A stretch of DNA of 64,000 nt from Anaeramoeba flamelloides (GCA_027625915.1 JANTQA010000047.1:4774001-4838000); one strand, 5' to 3'; numbered from the stretch's first letter, positions 35,885 through 48,329 are shown. Numbers and translations are program-made. The notes: generated from the letters alone by a model not told the origin.

Positions 35885-36229
35885 TTAAGTGAAATTCAAC
35901 ATTATAAAAATATATTCTTTGTATATAAGGAATTCTTTTGTGAGTTGGAACTTTATTGAAATAAACAAGGACAAATCTAAATACATTTTGTTTCTCCAAA
36001 GGTCAATAACCATAATAAATCCAAACAGTGGCATGTATTTATCCTTAATACTACCCTTCATGTTCAATAATCTTAAAAGTTGCTCACATCCTAGTATTGT
36101 AAATATGTAAAGGAAGAAAATAATTATTCCGAATTTGAAATTTTTTTTAAATTCAAAACCCATTCTAATATTAATTAAGAATACTTCAATCCTTTCAAGT
36201 TGCTTAACGTATCTGAATTTTTTGTACAT
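35885..36229 (-). CDS. Possible small hydrophobic protein
   Basis: An ATG-initiated frame of 114 codons starting at 36229. The translation has a basic start (MYKKFRYVKQLERIEVFL), a hydrophobic segment (FGIIIFFLYIFTILG), and a second one around FGFIMVIDLW. It would share a roughly 230-bp divergent promoter with the FHA/AAA gene. I recognise no family. In such AT-rich DNA a frame of this length can occur by chance, so this is tentative. Confidence 0.25.
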   Translation of the reverse strand: MYKKFRYVKQLERIEVFLINIRMGFEFKKNFKFGIIIFFLYIFTILGCEQLLRLLNMKGSIKDKYMPLFGFIMVIDLWRNKMYLDLSLFISIKFQLTKEFLIYKEYIFIMLNFT

Positions 36230-36461
36230 TAATATTCACAGATCATTATCAAAAAAATGTCCTTAAAGTAAAAAATCTTACGGTAAATTCTTTTTGATTT
36301 TTGCTCATAAATCCGAAAGAATGTCAAGTCAAGTAATGACTTTAGTGATTTTGTAAGGTACAGAGATGACAGTTGAAATTTCCGAGAGGATTTGATCCTT
36401 TTAATTATCAAAAATTTTCATTTTTTGAATCTTTTCTAAAAAGAAGAAGTTTCTCTTCATT

Positions 36462-39400
36462 ATGAACAAAAATCCACTACTGAGTTGGGGCAAGCTGTTT
36501 CTGCTTTTTGATACTTTTCAAATTTGTGATCTTTCAAGCAAAAGTTTTACAGTTGGTTACTTTTCAAGTGTATGTGATTATGCTCTGAAAGATTTTGAAA
36601 AACAAAACACAAACATCTTCCAAATCGTACCTAAAAATGAAAAAGAAAAGCATAATTTTGTGCAGTTTCTAGGTAGTGAAGAATTCTTTTTTGTTAATCA
36701 AAAACAACTCTCCAACAATGAAAAAGTAAAACTAAATAACGGCGATAAAATCACAATCAACATTAACCAGTCAAAGTACCAATTCATTTTCATTAATGTG
36801 AAACATCAATTATTAAATCAACAACAAAAGCAAGAGGCTTCAATACAACAAAAAATCAATCAACTTGATCGTCTCAATACTGCTCAAAATGAAATAAACA
36901 ACACTTTTCAAAACAAATGGGAACACCTTTTAAACAAAAAATCACTGCTTGATTTAGATATGAATAATAACGATTACCCAATTCTTGATTCCACTAAGCA
37001 TCAAATTTTAAATCTAATAACAAAATTACAATTAAACACACAACTGAAAACTTTTACATCTTCACTAAACAAATTTAATAAAACAACAGACATTGCTTTT
37101 ATTGGTCTAGATGGTAAATAATGATTTATTCCTTTTTTTTTTTTTTTTTTTCAATGAACAACCGACTGATCGATCTCTCAAACTATAAAAAGAAATGTAC
37201 AAACAAAATAATGTATTCTTTGAAAACCATTAAAAATTTTGTCAAATCCCATAAACACAAAAATTGGAACCACATCAAAAATCACAATTACTAATTTTGG
37301 ATTGTGAATACTAAGAAAACGAAAGGCGGAAAGAGTTTTAAAAAAGTTTTACAGCCATTTTCAAAATGTCAATACTTTTTTTTTTTAATGATTTTGTCAG
37401 AATTCAAACCTTTTTGAAAGTTTTGTGTTTTAATAATGTGAAAACTTTTTTTTAAGGGTCGAGTCATTACGGTGAAATTTTTTCATCTGAAATGGATAAA
37501 AACTTTTTAGTAATTTTTATAATAACCTAACACCAATCAAAAACCAACCAACCTATGATGTACGATCGATCTCCAAAAATCAACAACTAAAGATGAGGAC
37601 ATTTTTAGAAAAAAGCGCCAAAGAGCGACACTCAATTTCCAATTAGAATAGTTGTGAATTACAATTTTGAAAACAACTATGTCAGTTTTGAAGTGTCGCT
37701 CTTTGGCGCTTTTTGAGATCTCAGTGATTTTTTTTTTCTTATTTTTCAAATGAGTTATTTTTATTGTAAGAATATTACATAATCCATACTTGGTCAAATT
37801 TAGAGAGTTACAATATAACCATAAATCAGATTAAATCGAATTAAATTGATTGTGAAATTCAAGAAAGCAATTTGTTTTAAATTAAAGAAATTTAACCCAT
37901 TTGTTAATAGAAAATGAGAAAAGATGAATTTTTTTTTTAAATTTGATTTTTTGAAATTGAGAACTCATTCTAACTTATTTTTCTTCGTTGAATTTTTTGT
38001 CAAAGAGATCCAATGGAATTTTTTTTTTGTTATTTGAATTTTGTCAACCAAAAGAAGGGCTATTTCACAATACACTTTTTGGTCTGAGGTCACCCCTTGA
38101 GTATGGTGAATATTCACGGTAAATGACTAGACCCTTTAAAAAGGTACTTTTCTTCACACCCCAATCCCTACACTACATTTAAAGGTTGATCCTTGACTTT
38201 ATTAAAAATTGAAAACTCGGGAAAGCTTTAATTCTGAAAAAGTTTTCATTTTTTTAAAAGAGAAAACTTTCGAACAGTTTTAATTCCGAAAGAATTTTCA
38301 CTTTTTTTAAAATAGAAAACTTCATAAAAAGTTTTAAAAAGCCCTCACATTTTGAAAATGGCTGTTATTGTAAAACTTTTTAATAATTCGAAAGATAGAT
38401 CTGTTGAAGTTGATCAACTGTTTTGTATATATCTATGAAAACTTTTTGTTCATACTTTTTGAAAATACCTCATTCTTAAAATTTTCAAAAAATCACAGTT
38501 AAAACTATATACAAATACAAAAAATCGTTGGTTTTAAAACTTTTAAATGGCGCTTCTGTTTTGTATAACCACTAATTTTCAGAGAAACTGTCTGATTAAA
38601 ATATATTTTTGAAACATTTAAATTCAGAATAATAATTGGAACACAACAATTAAATTTCATCAATTGGACTGCAGTAACCATATCAACAGAATTTTTGAAA
38701 GAATTCCCCAATTCAACAATATACCTAAATTCTAATCAGCGACTAATATTGAACAGAGGGCAAATATAATACAGTTGTGAGCAAAAATTAGAGAATTCAA
38801 TATCAGGTAAGAAATGAAAAAAAAATAAAGATTCTTTCTCGAAATTGTATAGCATCAAAATTTGGGAAAATTAAAAAATTATAAATTTTTCAAAATGATA
38901 TCTGTCATTATTTGAATAAATTTGAAAAATTAAATAATATATTTTTCTTAATAGAGCTATATTCATAACACCCAGAAAGAAAAATATCTTTCTCATTTTT
39001 CGAAACATAAAGTCAAATTGCAAGAGTTGTTTTTTATTGAAGTGGTGAGGATCTTTAAGGAAAAAAAAATGAAAAAAAATAACCAATATAAATATCACTA
39101 AAAAAATGATTATTTATTTTCATTTTTTTTAGCTAACTTTCAAAAAAAAATTAACTTGTTTGCTTTTCGAATTTCCATCTCAATTTTACATTTTCCAATT
39201 TTCCAAAATATTTGATCAGAAAAAAGGATTTGTATACTTTTTCTTCAGTTCTACAAAAAATATACTCAACAATACAATTTCTTGTCTTCATTGCTGTGCT
39301 CTCCTTTTTCTTTTCCTGGAATTTAATAAAATTTGAAAAAAAAAATGATGATTTTTTTATCAAATTGAAATTGAAAAAAAATAACTTCAATTAGCAACAA

Positions 39401-42400
39401 TAACTTTTGTATTTGAGAAAATTTATACAAAAAAGATTTCCACAATTGCGTAAACTATTAATTTATTAAAAAAATTCAAATAAAAATTTGAGTCATTTAA
39501 TTCCCAAACGTTTTCCAACTACTTTATTTACTGTTTCAATAAAAAAAAAAAAAAAAAAGAAATTTTATATTTTTAAATTTCTGAGCAGTTGTTTAAATTT
39601 AACGAGATATTTAATACCACAAAAAAAATATTATTTGATTTTTTTTCAATCAAAATATCTAATTAAAAATTATTTTTTTTTTTTTTTTTTTTTTTTTTTA
39701 TTATTTAAGGGAGGAGTTATTAACCCCTTTTGTGTACCCGAATTCCTAAATTTTTATTTAGGAATCTTATTAAAGACTCAAAGATAAGTTTATTATCCAC
39801 TAAGGCTAATAAACTTGATGAATCTTTTTTTTATAATAATATTTTCAATATTATTATTTTTTAATATATTAGATATATTAATTTGTTTTTAATTCAGATA
39901 TCCAGATTTTACGATTATTTTCATAGGCTGGGCAATTCCATAGAAAATGGTCCAAATCTTCAATGATATCTAAATTATTTATTTTTTTACATATCTCACA
40001 ATATTTTGATTTATTTTTATTCATAACATAAAAGTATCTATTTAAATAATTTGTAAATTTTCCGAGTTTTAAAATTGAAGTTGAACCCTTCCATTTTAAA
40101 TATCTTTGTTGCTTGTTTATTGTGTTATTTATTTGGATAATTTTTAAATATTTTTGGACTTTCCAACTTGAGCTATTTTCTAATTGATTAATTCTGAATT
40201 TATCCAATTCAATTTCTAATTCTTTTACGTTATTTGATTGCCAGTTAATATTTTCAAATTCTTTTTCTCTAAAAGGAAGATAATTAATTAATTCATCAAA
40301 ACCAAGTTTTTTTAATTTTTGAATTAACTTAAATCTTCTTTTATATATTGTTATTCTGACAGGATCAATTTTTACTTCAGTTTTATAAATAAGCCTGGGA
40401 GAATGTGGGTTTATTAATAAAAATTTTGTAATTTTTTTATTAATCCATGTATCAATATCTTTAAAATCTGTTTTTGTTAAATCAAATATTTCTAATCCAT
40501 ATAATAGTTGACTATGTAATACGGCTTTAAAAAACTGAATTTTTAATCCATTAGAAAAATTTTTTTGTTGTTTAAAGATCTTCATTAACTTTTTGCAATT
40601 GGTCTTAACTTTCTCAATGTTAAACTTTAAATGAGTTTTTTTATCAAGCCAAATACCAAGATATAAAATTTTCTTTGGAATTAAAGTTTTTTTAGTTTTA
40701 TCATCATTAGGATTCATTCCAAAATCTTTTATTATTTTAAAGATTTTTTGTAATTGAAAATTTATTTCTATTAATGATCCTTTCATCAGTAAAATCAGAT
40801 CATCTGCAAACATTTGTACATGTATTGCTAATGGTTTGAGTTTATCTAAGAGAAAATGAGTAATAAATCCAAATAATAAAGGAGATAATGGATCTTGATA
40901 AACACCAATTCCTTCTTTTGAATAATATTTAAGTAGATATTTTACAATAATTTCATTTTTTATAAATTTTTTAATTGAATAATAAATCAATGAATGATGT
41001 ATAGAGTCAAAACATTTTTGGATATCTATTGTAACAATATAAATATCTCCATTTTTGAATTCATTTTTTAACTTTTGATATTCATTTAATAAATTTAAAA
41101 CTGCAATTCTTGTATCTAATTTCTTCTTAAAAACCAAACTGATTTTTTTTAAACTAAATCCCAAGAATCTTGGATTCCAGCATATAATAATTTTAGAAAA
41201 AATCTTGGAAGAGTTTGATTAATTGAAATTGGTCGATAATTCAGCGGTATCCCATAAATTATTTTTTTTTTGATAGTTTGGAATTATTATCAATTAATTA
41301 CTAATCGCAAAATCTATAATTTCGCGCTTAAATTCCTAAAAAGAAATTAGAGTTACAAGAATCCCAAAATATAATTTACACTTTTTGAATAATAAAAATA
41401 ACAAAAAAAAAAAAAGAAAGAAAAATATTTTTTGACAAGCTTTTTAAAATAATAAATACTTTACATTAATTTCATTTTTAACAAAATAAACCAAACAAAT
41501 AATATTGAATATATCAATATATAGGAACAAATTTACTTCAATTAAAAATGGGTAATATTATTTGCAATGAATTAAAGGGTGATTTTCTTTGCTTGGATTC
41601 TAATATTTATTCTAATTTGGATTCTTTAAATAAATATCAGACAATTTATACAGAACCAAATTTAGAATTAACCAATTACGAATTTCAAATAGGTGATATT
41701 ATTGAATACGAAGATACATTTAATAATAATAATAATAATCTTAAAAATCAAAGTTATGGGCCAAAAAACAAGGAAAAAGGAATTATCATAAAAATTTTCC
41801 CACAGCCAAACATTTATGGTGTAATTTTCCAGAGAAAGCTAAAGGGTGGAAATGATTTAGGTTTTTTAGATCATAAATATTCAAAACAAGGATTTTGGAT
41901 TAATAAATCAAATTTAAAACTAATTCAAGAAAGAAAACCCCCTAATATTAAACACTTCTTTATAAAATTTTTATTTGAAAAGATCTTAAAAAACGAAAAG
42001 CCAATGATAATATTACTTCAAGAATTAAAGGAATGGTTATTCCAAAGTAAAGAATTATTTTCAATTTTTATTGAAAGTTTTAAAATATTTAAAAAGAAAC
42101 AGCAAAAAGAAAAAGAAAAAACAATATTATTTATTGCATCAATTGGATCTACATATCTTTTAAAAGAACATAAAAAAATTCAAAATATTAACGAAGAATT
42201 ATTAATTCAAATTTTGAATCAAACTTCAAATTATTTGTCAATAATTAAACAATTAAAGCCCAAATTTGAAAATAAATTGATATCACGACTGGAAAGAAGT
42301 CAAATAAATCTCAAATTTGAAAAAAAAAAAATTCATAATTTAATAATTTTGAATCAATTATTTAAAGAATATATCTATTTTGAGTCACCAACGAAAGGAA

Positions 42401-45400
42401 TTGAAAAGGAAAAATGGAACGAAAAAATAGAAAATGATAAACAATTAATAAGGATTGAAAAAAATATTTTATTATTTCAAAAATATTTATCCAAATTCTC
42501 TTTAAAAATTCCAAATAATAATAATAAAACAAATTTAAATGATTTTTTTTATAAGAAATATTATACAAAAGAAGAAATGAAACAGATTGCTAAGTGGTGT
42601 CATTTAAATTGGATTGAAAGAAATCAAACCAATTATTGGGAATCTACCAATAATAATACCGAGAATTATATCAATAATAGTTATGAGATAAATTTTGAGA
42701 ATGAAAATGAAAATATTTTACCAAAAACAATAAATCCAAAGGAACTTAATCAAATAGAAACTGAAAACATATTGTCAAATAAAGCCCAAGAAAAAAGATT
42801 ATCCATGAAAAGAAATTCGATCATAAATAATGGAAAGAATGATTCATCAAAAAAAAGAAAAAATAATAAATATTTTAATAATTTAAGAAAAGATCAAGGA
42901 AAAAATAATATGGAAATTGAAATGGAATTTGAAATTAATAAAGAAAATGAAAATGATTTCAATAATTATATCAATAATGAGGATCTAAAATTTGCCTTCA
43001 ATACTTTTCAATATCAATTTGGTAAAGTGGAAAAAAAATCATCTCTTAGTTTAATACAAGTCGAAAATGAATACGAAAAGGTATTTTTATCAGATGTTAT
43101 CACGCCTGAAATGATAAATGTGAAATTTTCGGACATTGGAAATCTACATCAAACTAAAATTACTTTAAGTGAATTGGTAATTTTGCCATTTAGCAGACCT
43201 GAATTATTTCAACGAGGCAATTTAGTAAAACATTGCACAGGAATTTTATTATTTGGCCCACCAGGTAAATTTTATTACTTGATTGATATTTCTCCCTATT
43301 TTTGTTATTTAATATAATATTTATTAATATTTATATTTAGATTTCTTTTCTTTTAGATTCATATCCAAGTCAAATATTTATATTATCAAAATTTAGATGT
43401 ATTCAGAAATGTTTTTTTTTTTTAAAAAATATAGCATATTTTTTGTAGAATCTATAAAAATTCAAACTTTTTTTTTAAAAGATATTCAAGGTTAAAAAAA
43501 ATATTCTAAAATAATGATCTTGTTTATTTATCTATCAATTAATTGATCGATCGATCTATCTATCATTATAAATTTTTTATATAAATTTTGAAAATTAAAT
43601 ATTTTGTCCTATGGAGGAGATTGATATTAAAAACCAAAAGTCCTATCAAAAACAAAAAGAATTAAGAAAATCGTCTCTAGGTAAATATAATCGGGTTACC
43701 TTAATTTTAATTTTGCAAGAATAAATCTTCAAATCTGCTTATTTTTCCATTTTAGAAACTTTTTTGTTATAGTAAAGTTTAAAATTGAATTTCAATACCA
43801 AATTCTTTAAATCAATTCTATTTTTGGGGTAATCCCAAAATAAAAGGTAAAAAAATCTCTGAGTTGTAGGTTAATGTTCCCAAAATGTTTTTAGTAAAAA
43901 AAAGACGATGAGAAAACTCAAAGTTAGAATTTTTAATATCTTAAAAACTTAAAATAGCAAATGTGAAATATCTAGAATCCTTTTTTGATCTAGTCGCAAA
44001 TTTAGCTGACTCATCTTGTTCAAAATCAAAAGGGAATTACATTAAAATTTTAATCCACTTTTCAGAGAAAATTCAGCAAAATCCCTTCATAAATTAACTT
44101 TAGTCCAGGAACATTAAATTTGAAAATCATTTAGGATTTACAAAAACTAGTCTTTAAAAATGTTTTCAGAACACCAAAAAGGAAAAAAACTATTTTTTTA
44201 AAACAAATATTTTTTTTTTTAACTTTTAACAAATCGGCTTGCATTAACAAACTAATCTTTAAAACAAAAAAAAAAAAAAACAAATATTTATATTTAAAGA
44301 TCATCATTCTAAAAGTTAAAAAAGAAAATAGGATATTATCTTACTATTTGAAAAAGTTAGTACTAAATCCCAAATTATGATAACTTTTTGATTTTTATTT
44401 CTCACAGAGTCAATCCAGTTATTTTAATGTTTTACTAATTCTAAATTAATTACGAGGTGTTTTCAAAATTCTAAACTTTTAAATTATTGTAAACTAGAGG
44501 ATTTTAGGTTTCTGTGATTTCTGTGATTTCTGTGATTTCTGTGATTTGGAATTCAAAATAAATTGATCTTCTAATAAGAGTTTTAATAGGAAAAAAATAT
44601 CACCTTTTCAAACTTAAACAAATTTTTTAACCAAAAATACTTGTTTATTGTTCAAAAAGGCAATTATGCCAATTTTTTTGTTTTTTGGGAAGATTAAGAA
44701 GATTTGATTTAAATTCAGTAAATAAAAGTAGTTTGGATCTTTGAAAAAAAAAAAAATGAACTACTGAGGAAATCAAAAATTAAAATTAAACCTTTCAGTA
44801 AATATATTTTTTAATTCCCAAATATTGAACAAAAAAATCCAAAAGGTTTAAAAATGAATCATTGAATAACAAAAAAAATTGGTATTTTGGTTATTTTAAT
44901 AGATTGAAGAAGTATTAAATATTAAAATAAAAAATTTTAACTTTTGAAAAAAAAAACAGACAAAATTTAATTATCTAAATTATTTTTAATTATATGTTTT
45001 TATGGCTAATAAGTGATTGATAATTATGGTTTATTATTGTTTTAGGAAAACTATATTATTAGAAACAAACATATTTATTAAATTTTGAGAAGAAGAAATT
45101 AATATTCAATTTCAAATCTCCTCTTTAACATTAAACAAAAAATGTAAAATAACAATTGATGCTATAATGACATATAAACCCTTTCCCAAAATTTTTGTTA
45201 CATCAATTTTTGAGTTGAGAAAATTTATTCATAGTTGATATCAAGAGGAATAAAATCAAGAGAATCTTTTATGTTTCTAGTTATTATTTAAATTGACACC
45301 TTTTGTTCATAAAGAATTATAGAAACCATAAAAACTGAAAATTATTTGAAACTTTTTTATAAAAAAATCTGATGGGGTAAAATACCTCAAAAATAAACAT

Positions 45401-47079
45401 ATTTTGATTTCACTTGTTGGCTATTTGCCTTATTCTTTTTTAAAACTTTATATTTACAAAAAAAAAAAAAAAAAAGATCTATTTATTGTGGGAATGAAGC
45501 AAAGGGAAAAAATAATAAAGAAAGGGGAGATAGATTATAGATAAAATCTAAATTTAATAAAAAATGTTACTCAATATGTAATCAAATTAAAAATTATCTG
45601 TTGTAGTTATATTTTCTAAAATTTGAAAGAATTGAGTAATAATCTTTGATTTTACTCTATTATTCCCAATTGGATAAAAATACTTTTAATTTTTTTGCGT
45701 TTTATTTTTATTTGTAAAATCAATTAGATTTTCGTTAGGTTTTTTTGAGCTTTCTATTTATTTGTGAAGTGTTCTAGGTTTTTTTGAGGTTTTCTATTTT
45801 ATTTGTGAAATATAAAGAAATTTTTTTAAAATTTTCTGTTTATTTCTAAAATTAAAAAAAAAAAAATCGTCGTCAGCCTTTCCAGAATTTAAATGAATTG
45901 ACTAAACTCTCTTTTTTTGTTATATCCTTTTGAATTATGAAAAAGATGTATACTATATAAAAGTGCGGTATACTTTCCTAGAGATTGTCACTAAGAACAA
46001 ATAAAAAAATTTTCAGTAAATGAATGGAATTTATTGATCTTGGTTCAATCTACTTAAAACTTTTGGTTTTCCAATTAGAATAAAAAAATATTCATTTTTT
46101 TTTCTTTTTATTTAATTTTTTAATAATTTTTTTTTTTCAAAATAAAAATCTTTATATATATATCGTAATAGGGAATGGTAAAACAATGTTAGCAAAGGCC
46201 GTTGCAACAGAAAGTAAAGCAAATTTTTTAAACATTCATATTAGTAAAATTAGCTCAAAATGGTTTGGGGAAGGAGAGAAATATGCAAAGGCTGTATTTA
46301 CTTTAGCAAGAAAACTTGCACCGTGCATTATATTTATTGATGAAGTTGATAGTATGTTGAATGCAAGAAATAAAACAAATGAACATGAAGCATCTCGAAA
46401 AATTAAAAATACTTTTATGGAGCATTGGGAAGGTTTATTGAGGTCAGAAAATGAAAGAATCACGGTAATCGGTGCAACTAATAGGCCATATGATTTAGAT
46501 ACTGCTGTCTTGAGAAGGTTTCCAATTCGGCTCTATGTTGGGTTACCAAATTTGGAATCAAGAGAAAAAATATTAAGAGTTATTTTAAAATATGAAGACT
46601 TGGAAAAAAATTTTGATTTCCATAAACTAGCAATTGAAACTCAAGGTTATTCGGGAAATGATTTACAAACGTTGTGTAGAGCAGCTTCATATAGACCAGT
46701 TCGGGAATTTTTACAAAAAGAAGCTTTAGAAAAGAACAATAAAAAAAATAATCAAAGTAAGAATAATAAGAGTAACAATGATATTGATAATAATTTGTTA
46801 AATATGGAATTAAATAATATTAAACCAAAAAAGGAAAATATTTTTGGAATAGATGAAAATGATTTAGATTTTTTTAATTTAATTACGAAAAGAAATAAAA
46901 AGGAAAAAAAAGAGCCAAATCTAAGATATCTAAAATTAAATGATTTTATTGAATCCAAAAAAGAAGTCGGGAAATCTGTGAGTGAAAATTCAAATGAGGG
47001 GCAAAGGTTAAAAAAATGGAATCAAGAATATGGTCAAGGAACATCTACAAACACATCTACCAACTTCTATTATATGTAG
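36462..47079 (+). CDS. FHA / pseudo-AAA / AAA ATPase (plant DAA1-like), 3 exons
   Basis: Exons 36462-37113, 41525-43264 and 46172-47079 (3,300 bp; 1,099 residues). Layout: an FHA-like domain (about 8-112; WGKLFLLF, SFTVGYFSSVCD, LNNGDKITI); a linker; a degenerate first AAA P-loop (GLDGTNLLQ, about 215-223) lacking Lys; a small domain with GVIFQRKLKGGNDLGFLDHK; and an active AAA module with Walker A GPPGNGKT (795-802), Walker B IIFIDE (850-855), ATNRPYDLD and RRFPIRL. The C-terminus KKWNQEYGQG..NFYYM is also that of the plant family (Arabidopsis At4g02480, At1g02890), as I recall it. The nearest other relatives are Msp1/ATAD1 and spastin-type AAA proteins, so membrane-protein extraction is plausible but inferred. 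Both introns are phase 1 and split the last Gly of each P-loop. The FHA lacks the usual Arg and His, as the plant proteins do. Confidence 0.93.
37335..38395. mobile_element. Inverted-repeat element (about 1.06 kb) with nested hairpin
   Basis: The ends are inverted copies: AAGTTTTACAGCCATTTTCA at the left (about 37346-37365) and its partner TTGAAAATGGCTG plus TGTAAAACTTTTT at the right (about 38351-38390). Parts match the compact copy at 23880-24190; the extra middle portion includes the perfect 23-bp hairpin at 37610-37714. No transposase is visible. Confidence 0.6.
37610..37714. repeat. Perfect 23-bp inverted repeat (hairpin)
   Basis: The arm AAGCGCCAAAGAGCGACACT (within 37610-37632) is perfectly inverted at 37692-37714, with a 59-nt loop. 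Its base composition is far above the local GC level. Perfect arms suggest a young foldback element or selection for an RNA structure. Confidence 0.8.
39672..41290 (-). mobile_element. 5'-truncated non-LTR retrotransposon (LINE)
   Basis: On the minus strand, reverse-transcriptase blocks are visible. NYRPISI (about 41230) lies in a different frame from the rest, so a frameshift lies near 41165. The main frame (39878-41164, 428 codons) has VTIDIQKCFDSIHHSLIYYS, the catalytic FADD box (MFADDLILLM) and a C-terminal CX2C..HX4C zinc-binding motif (CEICKK..DHFLWNC) typical of LINEs. A roughly 180-bp 3' untranslated region with two hairpins and a poly(A) tail follows (poly(T) on + at 39672-39700). 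The endonuclease and the start of the RT are missing, so the copy is dead. It sits inverted in intron 1 of the FHA/AAA gene. The clade is not assignable by eye. Confidence 0.9.
44508..44550. repeat. Tandem 10-bp repeat TTCTGTGATT
   Basis: About four perfect head-to-tail units of TTCTGTGATT inside FHA/AAA intron 2. Confidence 0.85.
45690..45850 (-). repeat. Dispersed repeat N, copy 2 (inverted)
   Basis: Contains GATTTTCGTTAGGTTTTTTT and AGTGTTCTAGGTTTTTTTGA, the reverse complement of the tandem block at 22935-23040. Confidence 0.55.
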
Positions 47080-47736
47080 TTTTATATTAGCTTATTTTGT
47101 AATATTTAATTATTTGAACAAGATAATTGAGAAAATAATTATCCAAAAAATTTCTTTTCAACACATTTTTATTTATCGAAATCAAATTTTTCTATTTTCG
47201 ATTTTTAGAAATTATACGAAAGATATGACTTTATTTCTATATTTTTTTTCATCAAAGCGAGATTCAAAAAAAAAATTCTAATTTGTTTTTTATTATTTGA
47301 AAATAATATTTTTCTGAAATAAAGTTAAAAATCTAAAAAACTTTTTTTTATTTTAAAATAAGATAAAAAAAAAATCTATTTAATTTTCAAAGAAATATTT
47401 TCTTTCTGAAAAAAATCTTGTTTTTTTTTAATTCATTGGGTAATTATTAAGTGAAGAACAAAAATAAAGTTTTTTAAATGTATGCACTTTTTATTTTATT
47501 TGCTTTTTTTCCCTGATTGGATTTTCTTTTTATTGGAACAAGAGTTATAAAAAGAAAAAAAATCAAGTGCTTATGTGCTAATACCGTGATACTGAAACAC
47601 AAGAGTATAGATAACTTGAAAATAATAAAGAAAAAGCAAAGATAAAAAATATCTAAAGTTAAAAAAAAAAACTAGATCAAAAAGAAAATAGAAATGAAAA
47701 CAATTAAACTACTAACTCTCAAATGAGCCTTGATGA

Positions 47737-47905
47737 TCAAGTATCAAACAAAACCCAATTACTCAAAAGAATCGTGCCTGTAATTTTGGGAGTCCTTAAT
47801 TCAATCAATAGCCTTATTAGTTCTTTTCGAGTTGTTACCAATTGCTCCTTATAAACTCCTCTGAAGGGGTTAGCGACAACATAGATTTCTCTATAATCAA
47901 AGTAT
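47737..47905 (-). other. Possible terminal exon of an unrecognised gene
   Basis: On the minus strand the frame after a TATAG acceptor-like site (about 47905) reads EIYVVANPFRGVYKEQLVTT and continues KELIRLLIELRTPK to a TGA at 47737. It looks like a globular protein and is far less AT-rich than its surroundings. The plus strand also has a 43-codon ATG frame (47723-47854, starting MSLDDQVSNKTQLLKR). I recognise neither and found no partner exon, so the strand is uncertain. Confidence 0.4.
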
Positions 47906-48329
47906 GTTGTAATTGGGTGGAAAAAATTTTAGTGTGCGATGGCTCAAATAGTTTCTGTGACTATAAAAAATCTATTATCAATCATATTGCCCAATAAATT
48001 ATTTCATTTTATACAGATGATCACAATTAAAAATTCTTTATTTTAGAAATTTTTTTTTTTAATTACTTTTCCAAATCTAAAAATCAAAACTCAAAATAAT
48101 AGTATTACAGGTCTTTTATAATTCATATTTAGAACTTCATAAAGTATAAAAATTTTATTATTCTTTTAATTTCAAAGATTAACTTAATAATGATCAACCT
48201 AACAACCTGGAGACAGATTAATTTTATTTCCTTTTGATTTAGTTAATTGTAGCATCAATATATTTGCAATATTTCAGAAATACTTTTTCAAAAAAAATCT
48301 ATTGATTAATTATTTATTTTTTATTAAAA

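Larger units (their letters stand above)
31806..36461. other. Repeat-rich intergenic region between bZIP and FHA/AAA
   Basis: About 4.7 kb. It contains repeats C (32440-32700, inverted) and B (32790-33330), a truncated LINE tail (33941-34038), a decayed LINE coding fragment (about 35220-35750) and a possible small membrane-protein frame (35885-36229, minus). A run of ten C lies at 33873. The last 230 bp should carry the FHA/AAA promoter. Confidence 0.6.
37114..41524 (+). other. Giant intron 1 of FHA/AAA (4,411 bp)
   Basis: GTAAAT donor at 37114 and a TATAG acceptor ending at 41524; phase 1. It holds an inverted-repeat element with a perfect internal hairpin (37335-38395) and a 5'-truncated LINE in the opposite orientation (39672-41290). 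Without the junction, the FHA part and the AAA part look like two separate genes. Confidence 0.9.
43265..46171 (+). other. Giant intron 2 of FHA/AAA (2,907 bp)
   Basis: GTAAAT donor and an AATAG acceptor, phase 1. It contains a tandem TTCTGTGATT array (about 44508-44550), a reverse copy of repeat N (45690-45850), poly(A) runs, and an exon-like 70-bp stretch at 43611-43680 ending at another GTAAAT. No gene is called in it. Confidence 0.9.

Noticed and set aside
41548-43317. A separate gene starting at the ATG at 41548
   Set aside because: A phase-compatible acceptor at 41524 joins it to the FHA exon, and the joined sequence matches the known family without a gap.
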